Under the pieces are notes generated by a model. It was not told where the DNA came from, ran no database searches, and was given only the letters and a program-made list of their open reading frames with translations. This document shows, piece by piece, positions 16,917 through 26,400 of a stretch of 64,000 bases of DNA. This stretch comes from Kordia sp965283645 (lineage in GTDB: Bacteria > Bacteroidota > Bacteroidia > Flavobacteriales > Flavobacteriaceae): NCBI RefSeq assembly GCF_965283645.1, contig NZ_CBDIPG010000001.1:3844001-3908000 (forward strand), read 5' to 3'. The position numbers were made by a program, and so were the translations under genes. Numbering within the stretch: position 1 is the first letter of the stretch; the number at the start of each line of letters is the position of its first letter.

Positions 16917-17081
16917 GCGGTTCGTTACTATATCTATGAGGTTGTTTAGGGGCTGTTACCCCTCAACGAACCTCTTTGAAGCGGTTCGTTGTAGAAAATA
17001 GTCGGTTAAAAATGGCTTATAATAGGTTCCTCAACCGCATCGAACTATTAAACAACCGCATAAAAACTTTACAGAACCGCA
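16917..17081. repeat. Repeat cluster in the large gap 16663-17306
   Basis: GCGGTTCGTT occurs at 16917-16926 and 16981-16990, flanking a long hairpin at 16938-16974 (GAGGTT...AACCTC with an inner AGGGG/CCCCT stem). AACCGCA then recurs three times (17034, 17054, 17075) at 20-21 base spacing. The remainder of the 644-base gap (16663-17306) holds no convincing gene. An ATG frame over 16976-17245 simply translates the 21-base period into a Leu/Asn/Arg repeat. Confidence 0.5.
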
Positions 17082-17306
17082 AAGAGATAGTATTTAACCC
17101 AAAAAAGATATATAGTATACCGCAAACAATGCTTGTACAACCCAACCTATATAGTAATCAATACAAAAGAATGATTATGATAGTGGTTTTGATACATTTT
17201 AAATGTAAAACTCAAAATGTAAAATGTAAAAGTATTTTCAAATAAACGAGTAAACGAATGCACAAAAAGACAAACAAGTAAAGCGACCTAAATCCTAATA
17301 ATCTTT

Positions 17307-17714
17307 CTACTCTCTTACATATCCAGAAGCAAAACAATCATTACAATCACCAATTAAAATAAGTGTATTGTCATCAAATTCAACAATATTTCTAAATCCT
17401 GTATCGGCAATAATCATTTCACGTGTTCCGCTATAAATAACAGACTCTCTCGTTTCAATAGTATACGTGTCAGTAAAAGTTTCCTCGCCATTTTTATAAA
17501 ACGTAATTGTACTATCTGTAATCTCAAGTCGTTGTGTATCTCCAGTAGAATCAGGTGTATATGTCCAACCACCAATTCCTCCAGATGAGGAAATCCAATT
17601 CCAGTTTCCAATAACTCTGGCATTCGTTGGTAAATCGCTAGCTGCAATATCATCATCATTTGAACAGTTTACAAATGTAATCCCGATAAGGAACAATAAA
17701 ATATAATTTTTCAT
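17307..17714 (-). CDS. Small lipocalin-like lipoprotein
   Basis: 135 residues. The signal ends in a lipobox (TFVNCSNDDD, Cys at about 17). The mature protein has the layout of Bacteroidota lipocalin-like lipoproteins: a GNWNW start of strand 1, RLEITDSTITFYKNGEE and TYTIET strands, and a final pair of Cys (GDCNDCFASGY). It is probably anchored in the outer membrane. Ligand unknown. It stands alone, with gaps of about 200 and 640 bases on either side. Confidence 0.7.
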   Translation of the reverse strand: MKNYILLFLIGITFVNCSNDDDIAASDLPTNARVIGNWNWISSSGGIGGWTYTPDSTGDTQRLEITDSTITFYKNGEETFTDTYTIETRESVIYSGTREMIIADTGFRNIVEFDDNTLILIGDCNDCFASGYVRE

Positions 17715-17919
17715 AGTGTTGGTTTTAATTAATAATACACAAAAGTTATTGGTATAACTTTAAAATTTGTTTAACGTGACATTTTTAAGATGCATGATGT
17801 ATGTAAAAGTTGCGTAGCGAAAATGTTAAAATTGTCTATTTCGTTCATATACTCTTTAGAAATGCAAAAGTAATTTTGAAAAATGAATTAACATTTTGAC
17901 TCCGCTCAGCGTGACGCAC

Positions 17920-18822
17920 CTATAAAGAACTCTTATAATCCGTCAGCTTTCTCGGACCTTCCAATACTTCCCGATCAATCTTTAAAAAGCCTTCGTCGGT
18001 TGAAGCAGTATACCATTTTATCAAAGAAATCTCGTTATTTTCAATCTCTATTCCTGTAATACTTCGTGGATGCACGCAACTTCCATCGTTGAAAAAAGAA
18101 ATCTCATCAGCAGGATTTGGAAATCGTGGACGATGTGTATGTCCAGTTACGGTAATTAAATTGTTATTGTCGGTAATCCAACGTTTAATTTTTCGTTCTA
18201 CTTTCCGCAAATTTGTATAATTCTTTGCGGGACTTGTAGGATCATGAATGCCCATAATTTGCAATGGTTTCCACAGAATACGCACCATAAAACGACTCCA
18301 TTTCCAAAAAATATAATTCCACCAATCTGCTTGGTGTCCGTGTGTAAGGAAAATTTCTTGCTTCGTTTCTGTGTGTTGCAACACAATTCCTTCATGATAT
18401 TTCAAATCGGTAAACAGCGGTTTATCAGTTCCTGTTTTTGGGTCAAAATACGTGGATAAATGCTTCTTTACATACTTTTCATTGCGATAGACCATGTCAT
18501 GATTTCCCCAAATTAAATGCAATCGGTTGGCTTCATGAAATGCTTTCATAATCATGTACACATTTTTATGTGTTGAGAAAATAGACTGAAAATTCAAATT
18601 TTCCCACAATTCATCACCATCACCAAGTTCACAATACGTAAAATCATCTTTGTAATACTGTTTCAACGCATGAAAGTAAATGTTTCTATTATTTGCAAAA
18701 TCATCCGCAAAGCTATTATCACCACGATGACAATCACTAAATAACACAATTTTAGAATTGTGATCAAACGGAATGCGAAGTGCATTTTTATACGCTCTTG
18801 TTAAGCGATTTTGTGAAGACAT
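17920..18822 (-). CDS. Calcineurin-type metallophosphoesterase
   Basis: 300 residues. All metal-binding blocks are visible: VLFSDCHRGD (about 27-36), ELGDGDELWEN (GDxxD-like), IWGNHDMV (GNHD), LTHGHQADWW, and TGHTHRPRF (GHxH). There is no signal peptide, so it should be cytoplasmic. The overall pattern recalls UDP-2,3-diacylglucosamine hydrolases (LpxH), but at 300 residues it is longer than classical LpxH and the substrate is uncertain. It is divergent from the 791-residue GAF-like gene. Confidence 0.85.
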   Translation of the reverse strand: MSSQNRLTRAYKNALRIPFDHNSKIVLFSDCHRGDNSFADDFANNRNIYFHALKQYYKDDFTYCELGDGDELWENLNFQSIFSTHKNVYMIMKAFHEANRLHLIWGNHDMVYRNEKYVKKHLSTYFDPKTGTDKPLFTDLKYHEGIVLQHTETKQEIFLTHGHQADWWNYIFWKWSRFMVRILWKPLQIMGIHDPTSPAKNYTNLRKVERKIKRWITDNNNLITVTGHTHRPRFPNPADEISFFNDGSCVHPRSITGIEIENNEISLIKWYTASTDEGFLKIDREVLEGPRKLTDYKSSL

Positions 18823-18995
18823 GAATTAGTTTTAAACTAAGGTAACTATAAAATATAAAACTTAAAATATTAAATGCAAAAGTAGCTTCAAACAGCAAAT
18901 CAACAAAAATCAAATAGCTATGTAACATACCTCAATTTCAAACGTCTAATTGCAAACAATATATTTTAAAAAATCACCCAGAACACAGGATTTCG

Positions 18996-19003
18996 TATCT
19001 TTG
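18996..19003 (+). promoter_or_regulatory. -7 box of the 791-residue gene
   Basis: TATCTTTG is a perfect TAnnTTTG box 21 bases upstream of the ATG at 19024. Confidence 0.6.
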
Positions 19004-19023
19004 TAGACTAAATAATTTCGATT

Positions 19024-21399
19024 ATGGATCAAAAAAAAGAAAATCACGGTTTAAAATTGCCTTTGCAACTTGTCATTAGTTTTGACCAAGTGATATCATT
19101 CTATGATAAATACATAGAAGATAAAAATCATCCATATCATAAATCTGCTCTAGAAATTACAGAATACTTAGACAATTATCCTGAGTTACGAGAAGGATTT
19201 ACAGATCTTTCAAAACTTGAAGTGTACCAAGAGCAAATCGATTTGGTTTTAGAAGGTTTGTTTCCTGAAATTCTTTCCGATAACGAAATCAAAGTTGCTA
19301 CAGTTCCATTTTCATTTCAATCGTTTAAGTATTCAAATCGACTCAAATCGATTCTAAAAAATGCTGGAGACGATTATAGTTTTACAGCTCGAAATTTAGA
19401 AGAAAAAGAATTGTATTTGCATGCTTGTGTAATGATTTTGAATGTGTGTTACGGATATACAATCGATTTAAAACGTCCATTCTATTTTGATGTTCCAGAT
19501 AAAAATTTGGGAATTACAAAACATTACAGAGTTGCCTTTAATGGCGATTTTTGCCAAGTGATTCCAACCGAAAATGCACCAAAAATTACTGAAGAAGATG
19601 TACATTTATTGTTGGATAATTACGATAATATAGAAGTTTGGAAACAGAAATTTCCATTAGAAAGTTACATATTCAAAGGATTCGGTATAATGAATTTGTT
19701 CGATGTTACTTTTGATGAAACATTATCATCTATACGTGAAAACTTATTGCGAAGTGATGATGATTTGGTAGCTTCATTGCGTGAAAATTTAAGCGAATTT
19801 TTTAACATCAAAGATTTAAAACTTGGGTTTTCTGTCTATGGAAATATTGAAAAAGACACATATCGAAGTCTTATAAAACGCTCAGAAAGTTTACTCTTTA
19901 AAAGTGAAGAAGAAGTAGCGTGTTCTGAGTTTTTCTGTAAAGGAGTTGTAACTCAAATATTTGAAAAACATGAAGAAGTTGCAATTTCTGATATGGAACG
20001 TTATGGAGAACTTTCTGGAAAAAACGGATTTTACAAACGACTCAAAGCGCAAGGAATTCAGAGTATTATTTTAATTCCGATTGTAGCTTCAAAAGGAAGA
20101 GATTTGGCAGTTTTAGAAATTGCTTCACCACGAGCGTATGAACTCAATTCGGTAAATCAACAAAAATTAAGAGACATTATACCTGTATTTGAAGCTGCAG
20201 TTTCTCGTGCTTCAGAAGATTTTCAAAATATTTTAGAAGCTACAATTCAAGAACAATACACATCTATTCATCCTTCTGTAAAATGGCGATTTTACGATGC
20301 TGCTGAAAAATATCAACACAAAGTATCGAAGCAAGTAAAAGATCCGATGATTGAAGATATTGTATTTGACGACATATATCCACTATTTGGACAAAGTGAT
20401 ATTAAAGGTTCTTCATTAGCACGTAATGAAGCGATAAAGGAAGATTTAATAACGCAATTGCAATTAGCAATAAAAGTGTTGGAAGCCGCATTGGAACAAC
20501 ATAACTTGCCTATTTATGAAGAATTAATTTTTAGAGTTGAAACGTATTTAAATGATACACAAGAAGGATTAAAAGCTGGTGACGAACTAGGAATTTTACA
20601 ATTCTTGAAGAAAGATATTTATCCAGTTTTCAACCATTTAAAAGCGACTGATTCGAAACTTGCCGTATTAATTTCGGAATATATAAACAGTTTAGACGAT
20701 AACTTGAAAGTTGTCTACGACAAGCGAAAAGCATATGAAGACAGCGTAAATATTCTCAATAAAAGACTCGCTAATTATTTAGACAAAAAACAAGAAGATG
20801 CACAAGCAATGTTTCCGCACTATTTTGAACGTTACAAAACGGATGGCGTTGAGTACAATATGTATATTGGGCAATCGTTGGTGAAAAATAAATCTTTTCA
20901 TAAACTGTATTTATACAATTTACGTTTGTGGCAATTGCAAAATATGTACGAAATGGAGCAAGTTGCGTATAACGCCAGAAAAGAAATGGAGCACGATTTG
21001 GAAGTTGCTTCCTTGATTTTAGTACATAGCAGTCCGTTAGCGATTAAATTCCGAATGGATGAAAAACAATTTGATGTAGATGGCGCATACAACATTCGAT
21101 ACGAAATCATTAAAAAACGTATTGACAAAGCAAACATAAAAGGAACGACAAACCGATTGACAATTCCTGGAAAAATTGCCATCGTATATTCGCAAGACAA
21201 AGATGCGCGTGAATATATAAAGTATATCAAATACATGCAATCTAAAAATTACTTTGGAAAGCTTGAAAAGCTAGAATTGGAAGATTTACAAGGCGTTTCT
21301 GGTTTGCGAGCGTTGCGTGTAGAAGTTTTATATCAGGATAATTTCAACGAAAAATCATCCATGACAATTGATGAATTGATGCATGGAATGAACGCATAA
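19024..21399 (+). CDS. Large cytoplasmic protein with a GAF-like segment
   Basis: 791 residues, with no signal peptide or membrane helix. A stretch at about 290-400 resembles a GAF domain (GFYKRLKAQGIQSIILIPIV followed by LAVLEIASP). The C-terminal half is helical and charged, and ends with a conserved-looking block (LTIPGKIAIVYSQDKDAREY). No enzymatic motif was found. Similar long GAF proteins are common in Flavobacteriaceae without assigned roles. It has its own promoter box and a strong shared terminator downstream. Confidence 0.75.
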   Translation: MDQKKENHGLKLPLQLVISFDQVISFYDKYIEDKNHPYHKSALEITEYLDNYPELREGFTDLSKLEVYQEQIDLVLEGLFPEILSDNEIKVATVPFSFQSFKYSNRLKSILKNAGDDYSFTARNLEEKELYLHACVMILNVCYGYTIDLKRPFYFDVPDKNLGITKHYRVAFNGDFCQVIPTENAPKITEEDVHLLLDNYDNIEVWKQKFPLESYIFKGFGIMNLFDVTFDETLSSIRENLLRSDDDLVASLRENLSEFFNIKDLKLGFSVYGNIEKDTYRSLIKRSESLLFKSEEEVACSEFFCKGVVTQIFEKHEEVAISDMERYGELSGKNGFYKRLKAQGIQSIILIPIVASKGRDLAVLEIASPRAYELNSVNQQKLRDIIPVFEAAVSRASEDFQNILEATIQEQYTSIHPSVKWRFYDAAEKYQHKVSKQVKDPMIEDIVFDDIYPLFGQSDIKGSSLARNEAIKEDLITQLQLAIKVLEAALEQHNLPIYEELIFRVETYLNDTQEGLKAGDELGILQFLKKDIYPVFNHLKATDSKLAVLISEYINSLDDNLKVVYDKRKAYEDSVNILNKRLANYLDKKQEDAQAMFPHYFERYKTDGVEYNMYIGQSLVKNKSFHKLYLYNLRLWQLQNMYEMEQVAYNARKEMEHDLEVASLILVHSSPLAIKFRMDEKQFDVDGAYNIRYEIIKKRIDKANIKGTTNRLTIPGKIAIVYSQDKDAREYIKYIKYMQSKNYFGKLEKLELEDLQGVSGLRALRVEVLYQDNFNEKSSMTIDELMHGMNA

Positions 21400-21420
21400 A
21401 AAATACATTTTACAATCAAA

Positions 21421-21452
21421 AAAGCCTTCTAAAGTTTAGTTTAGAAGGCTTT
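21421..21452. terminator. Bidirectional rho-independent terminator
   Basis: A 13-bp perfect stem (AAAGCCTTCTAAA with TTTAGAAGGCTTT) has loop GTTTAG. It has T runs on both strands and sits between convergent genes ending at 21399 and 21476. Confidence 0.9.
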
Positions 21453-21475
21453 TTCAGTAAAATACAATTAAGGAA

Positions 21476-22690
21476 TTATATTATATCAACAAGTATTTGT
21501 GGTCGTAATACAAATGCAATACCAAATGCTATAACGGACACAATAATTCCGATCATGAATACCATATAAGTTAATCGTAAAATTTTATATTTTCTATCCA
21601 ATACTTTTCCTAAAAAGTATAAATCTTTCGTTAGTGACGAATACAAATAATCTTTATCTTTCATTACTTCACCAATTGCCCATTCAAAATCGGGCAAACT
21701 CATTCTATGAAAGTTTCCAAAAAATAACAAGTTTACGTTTTTGTTCTCAACGTCTTTTTTATCAAATTTTCCTTCAGTGACATTTGGTCGAGTTGCCAAA
21801 ATAGACAAAACCATAGAAATTACGGTAAATATGGTAAATATAACTGTAGGAACAATTAAATGCGCATTATCTGCTTGATCTAACTTAGAAACCAATGTGG
21901 ATAATACCAATGAAATAATAATGGCATTTACCGATAATAATATATTGGCTTTAGTATCAGCAATATTACTAAGTTCAATATGATTTTTTAGTGTCACACG
22001 AAACATGGTTTCAATTCCACGCTCAGGAATATCAGTTTTTGTTTTCTTATATTTTAATTCTGCTTTTTTCTGTTTCAGTTTTGTAACTTCTCTTGAAACT
22101 TTATTCTTTGATTTTAGGAGTTTGGCAAGATTCTTTCCTTTGCGTTTTTGCCAATTTTTTGCAGCATACGATGTGTGAAATTGGTGTCGTTCAGATAAAA
22201 AATGAATATTTTCTTTAAGCCAAGTCGATTCTGAAATCGATACATCTTGTGTAAGCTCAATTTCTTTGCGAAGTAATTCTGTGAGTTCGTTAAAATTCTT
22301 GCTTCCAATATGTCCACAATCAGCATCACAAATAACTTGTTCCAGTAAATTTTCAGGTTTACTGTTCACCTTTGTTGCCAAAATCAAGTTGCTTATTACT
22401 GTAATATCATTTTCTGAAACTGCGTGTTTTTTAAGAAAATCCGTTGCAATACGCACACTTCTTTCTTCATGATTTGCAACTCCATCAACATAACCAGCGT
22501 CATGAAACCAAGCGGCAATAATTAACTGTTGAGCTTCAGGTTCTTTAATGTCAAGTCCCTCAATAAGTTCTTTTGTTTTGCTTACAACTGACTTTGTGTG
22601 TGTTAAGTTATGATATACAAACGATTTATCTACATTTTTATTAAGATAGTCAACCACATACTTTTCAACTTCAACAATAATGGTATCCAT
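21476..22690 (-). CDS. HD-domain phosphohydrolase fused to a PycTM (Pycsar effector-like) membrane domain
   Basis: 404 residues. The N-terminal HD domain (about 1-190) has YHNLTHTKSVV, the HD dyad in AAWFHDAGYVDG, EERS and a distal DADCGHIG. A basic, coiled linker (about 195-230) follows. The C-terminal part (about 235-404) has three or four membrane helices and starts with IELSNIADTKANILLSVNA, the signature of the PycTM effector domain known from Pycsar cyclic-pyrimidine anti-phage systems. No uridylate/cytidylate cyclase gene is adjacent. A nucleotide-responsive membrane protein is inferred; whether it acts in defence is unproven. Confidence 0.85.
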   Translation of the reverse strand: MDTIIVEVEKYVVDYLNKNVDKSFVYHNLTHTKSVVSKTKELIEGLDIKEPEAQQLIIAAWFHDAGYVDGVANHEERSVRIATDFLKKHAVSENDITVISNLILATKVNSKPENLLEQVICDADCGHIGSKNFNELTELLRKEIELTQDVSISESTWLKENIHFLSERHQFHTSYAAKNWQKRKGKNLAKLLKSKNKVSREVTKLKQKKAELKYKKTKTDIPERGIETMFRVTLKNHIELSNIADTKANILLSVNAIIISLVLSTLVSKLDQADNAHLIVPTVIFTIFTVISMVLSILATRPNVTEGKFDKKDVENKNVNLLFFGNFHRMSLPDFEWAIGEVMKDKDYLYSSLTKDLYFLGKVLDRKYKILRLTYMVFMIGIIVSVIAFGIAFVLRPQILVDII

Positions 22691-22849
22691 AAAAATTTCT
22701 TTTAATTTGAGTAAAAATACTAAACTTTAAGTAATGTTTCGTAAAGAAGTTGAAAACGTAGGAGTTTGTTGTATATTTTAGTAAACCATTCACAAGGTTT
22801 TGTTACACAAATAAATGTTAGTTTAGTATAAAGAGAAAACGATTACAGT

Positions 22850-23107
22850 ATGAAAAATATTCCTGAAATAAAACTCTATGGAACAGCTAGTTGTCACAAA
22901 ACAATACACTACAAAGAGTTGTTAGCTGCAACAGAATTTCCGTATCAATATTTAGATGTAAATGAAAATAAAACACATGCAGAAGAATTACGAAAATTAT
23001 ATCAAAATAGGAAGTTAAACTTTCCAACAATCACTATTGGAACTAAAAAACTCAGAAATCCGAAAGATGAAGAATTGAAAAAATGGTTACAAAAACTACT
23101 AAAATGA
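22850..23107 (+). CDS. Monothiol glutaredoxin-like protein
   Basis: 85 residues with a thioredoxin fold. IKLYGTASCHKT puts the single active-site Cys at C15 in a CxxT context, so the second Cys of dithiol glutaredoxins is missing. The cis-Pro loop is FPTITIG and the glutathione-site region is LRNPKDEELKKWL. The stop overlaps the start of the next small gene (ATGA), so the two are translationally coupled. Confidence 0.8.
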   Translation: MKNIPEIKLYGTASCHKTIHYKELLAATEFPYQYLDVNENKTHAEELRKLYQNRKLNFPTITIGTKKLRNPKDEELKKWLQKLLK

Positions 23108-23358
23108 ATGTACTAAAAAAGATTCAACAATTACCTCTTGGCTATTCAGAAGTACACTATGAAAAAGCAAAATATGGAGTTACCAAAAGTGAATTCAATC
23201 AAGGGAAAAGTTATAAAATATATGCAGCAGAACTTGGCGGAAATAACTTCGTAAGTGTAAACTACTACATCACTAAACAAGCCGAAATATTAAACCCTTG
23301 TGAAATGCCCAAACACAAAGTCATACACTTTCTAGAAAACTACATTTTATTGAGGTAA
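23104..23358 (+). CDS. Small conserved cytoplasmic protein coupled to glutaredoxin
   Basis: 84 residues from the ATG at 23104, which overlaps the glutaredoxin stop. An earlier in-frame ATG at 23083 would overlap by 25 bases and is less likely. Visible features are LPLGYSEVHYEKAKYGVTKS, FNQGKSYKIYAAELGGNNFV and one Cys (NPCEMP). I recall homologues labelled as methionine sulfoxide reductase-related, but no MsrA/MsrB catalytic motif (GCFWC or RxCxN) is present. Function unknown; a redox link is suggested by the coupled glutaredoxin. Confidence 0.7.
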   Translation: MNVLKKIQQLPLGYSEVHYEKAKYGVTKSEFNQGKSYKIYAAELGGNNFVSVNYYITKQAEILNPCEMPKHKVIHFLENYILLR

Positions 23359-23406
23359 TAATTTAAAAAACGAATCAGTATCTTTAAGCCATCAAAAATA
23401 TAACAA

Positions 23407-26400
23407 ATGATAAAATCATTACGATCAGCAGGTATATTAATTTTTATACTATGTTTCAGTGCATGTGCTACTTTTGAAGCACAATATACTAGCGACTTAG
23501 AAGAATATACATTTCCAACAGACAAAGAAATAAAACATTCGTTCTATCTCATTGGTGATGCGGGAAACTCTTTAATGGGCGAAACAGCAATTGCGTTACA
23601 AATGCTTGAAAAACAACTCCAAAAAGCTGACAAAAACAGTACAGCTATCTTCTTAGGAGACAACATTTATCCTGCAGGATTACCAGAAAAATCTAGCAGA
23701 AAAAGAGCGTTTGCAGCACATCAACTAGATGCACAAACAGGAATTGTAAAAGGTTTTAAAGGAAAAACAATTTTTATTCCTGGAAATCATGATTGGTATA
23801 ACGATGGTTTAAAAGGACTAAAACGTCAAGAAAAATATGTAGAAAACATACTTGGAAAAAACACGTTCTTGCCTGAAAATGGTTGTCCGATAGAAAAAAT
23901 TGAAGTTTCAGATGACATTGATTTAATTTTAATTGATACACAATGGTACATTACAAACTGGAATAATCATCCGACGATGAATGACGAATGTCAAATAAAA
24001 ACACGAGAAAAATTCTTAGAAGAATACAGTAGCCTGATCAAAAAAGCACGCGGAAAAACAACCATTGTAGCACTGCATCATCCAATGTATACAAATGGTC
24101 CGCATGATGGGCATTACATATTTAAAACACATATGTCGCCAATTCCTGTATTAGGAACGTTGAAAAACTTAATTCGCTCTACAAGTGGGACAGCTAATGT
24201 TGACTTATCTAATAAAAGATATAACGAACTCCAAAGACGTATCGTTACACTTTCACAAGAAAATGATAAAGTTATCTTCGTTTCCGGACATGAGCACAGT
24301 TTACAATACATTGTAGAAGACAATTTACGTCAAATTGTAAGTGGTTCAGGGGCAAAAATGTCAGGAACGCGCAATGTTGGTGGCGGCTTATTCTCTTATG
24401 GAACTTATGGTTTTGTGCGTTTAGATGTATTCAAAGACGGCTCATCTCACGCACGTTTCTACTCCGCAGTAGACAATAAAATGGTTTTTGAAACACAAGT
24501 TGTACGAGCGCCAGCACCAGAAGTTGATGTGGTATATCCAGAAACGTTTCCAGAAATGGTCTCTGCTTCAGTATACACAAAAGAAGAAACCTCAAAAACT
24601 GGAGTGCATGAATTTTTGTGGGGAGAACGCTTCCGAAAACAATATAGCACACAAGTAGAAGCACCAACAGTAGATTTAGATACATTATTAGGCGGATTGA
24701 AACCTGTACGAATGGGTGGAGGAAATCAATCAAAATCCTTACGATTAGAAGATAAAAATGGTGCACAATATGTAATGAGAGCATTGCGAAAACAAGCACT
24801 TCGTTACTTACAAGCAGTATTATTTAAAGATCAATACATTGAAGGGCAATTTGAAGATACAGCAACACAAGATTTAATACTAGATATCTTCTCAGGAGCA
24901 CATCCTTATGCACCTTTCGCTGTCGGTACTTTGGCAGATGCCGTTGGAGTTTATCACACAAATCCAGTTTTATATTATGTGCCAAAACAAAAAGCTTTAG
25001 GAGAATACAATGATAATTTTGGGGATGAACTCTATATGATAGAAGAACATACTTCGGAAGGACATTCGGACAAAGCAAGTTTTGGTTATCAAGATGATTT
25101 AGAAAGTACGGATGACATGCTGAAAAAGCTAGATAAAGATGAAGATGTAATCCTTGATGAAGCTTCATATATCCGTGCTCGTTTATTTGATATGCTTATT
25201 GGCGATTGGGACAGACACCAAGATCAATGGCGTTGGATAGAATTTAGAGAAAACGGACAGCGTGTTTTTCGTCCACTACCAAGAGATCGTGACTTAGCCT
25301 TCTCAAAAATGTCTGATGGTTTCTTACTTTCAGCTGCTGTAAAAATAATTCCGACAGCACGTTTATTGCGAGAATATAGTGGCGATTTAGAAGATGTAAA
25401 AGGAATGAATATGGAGCCATATCCGTTAGATATGTCGCTAATTCTTCAATCAGGAAAAGACGTTTGGGATGCACAAGTAAAAGCCATTCAGGAAGGACTA
25501 ACAGACGATGTTATAGAAAAAGCATTTTTAAGCTTTCCAAAAGAGGTTCGTGATGAAGATATGGAAGAAATAAAGAAGAATCTTCGCTCCAGACGCGGAA
25601 ATCTTCAAGCCATTTCAGACCGTTACTACAAACTTATCAATGAACTTGCTATAGTAAAAGGAACAAATAAAGACGACTGGTTCGACATCCAACGTTTGCC
25701 AAATGGTAAAACAAAAGTTACCGCATACAGGATAAAAGGAGGAAAACGAACAGACATATTTCACCAACGTACATATAACATTGAAGAAACTGGAGAAATT
25801 TGGATTTACGCTTTAGATGATGATGACGTTTTTGATGTCTTTGGAATCAGTGATAAATACATTAAAGTTCGCCTTATTGGTGGACAAAATAACGATACGT
25901 ACAACATCCGAAACGGTGAAAAAATTACATACTACGACTATAAATCCAAAAAGAGTACAGTTTTAACCGATAAAGGAAATGCGGTTTTTACAGACAATTA
26001 TGAAACCAATGTGTACAATTATAAAAAGTTTAAAAACGGAAGCACACAAGTATTGCCGATATTTGGATTCAATCCTGATGACGGTTTCAAAATTGGATTC
26101 ACAGGAACAAAAACAAATTATGGTTTCAAACGAAACCCGTATACATCACGCCACACTATTAGAACAGGATATTATTTCGCAACAAGCGGATTCGATATAG
26201 GATATCTAGGCGAATTTAATAATATGGTCGGACGCTGGAATTTACTAATTGGTGTAGACTTTAATAGTCCTAACTATGCAGTAAACTTCTTTGGTTTTGG
26301 AAATAATTCACCAAATCCTGAAGCAGATGAAAATGATGGTTTAGATGTAAACTTAGATTACAATCGTGTCAAAATAAGAACATTTAGGTTCACACCTTCT

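Noticed and set aside
16976..17245. 89-codon plus-strand frame in the repeat-rich gap
   Set aside because: The Leu/Asn/Arg pattern comes from the 21-base DNA period and the rest is Lys/Asn-rich noise; no start signal or homology pattern.
21476..22690. Complete Pycsar defence operon
   Set aside because: Only the PycTM-like part is present, fused to HD; neighbours are a GAF-like gene and glutaredoxin, with no cyclase.
23083..23103. Upstream start of the small gene after glutaredoxin
   Set aside because: The ATG at 23104 overlaps the stop as ATGA and matches the start of the conserved part; the extra seven residues overlap the coding end of glutaredoxin.
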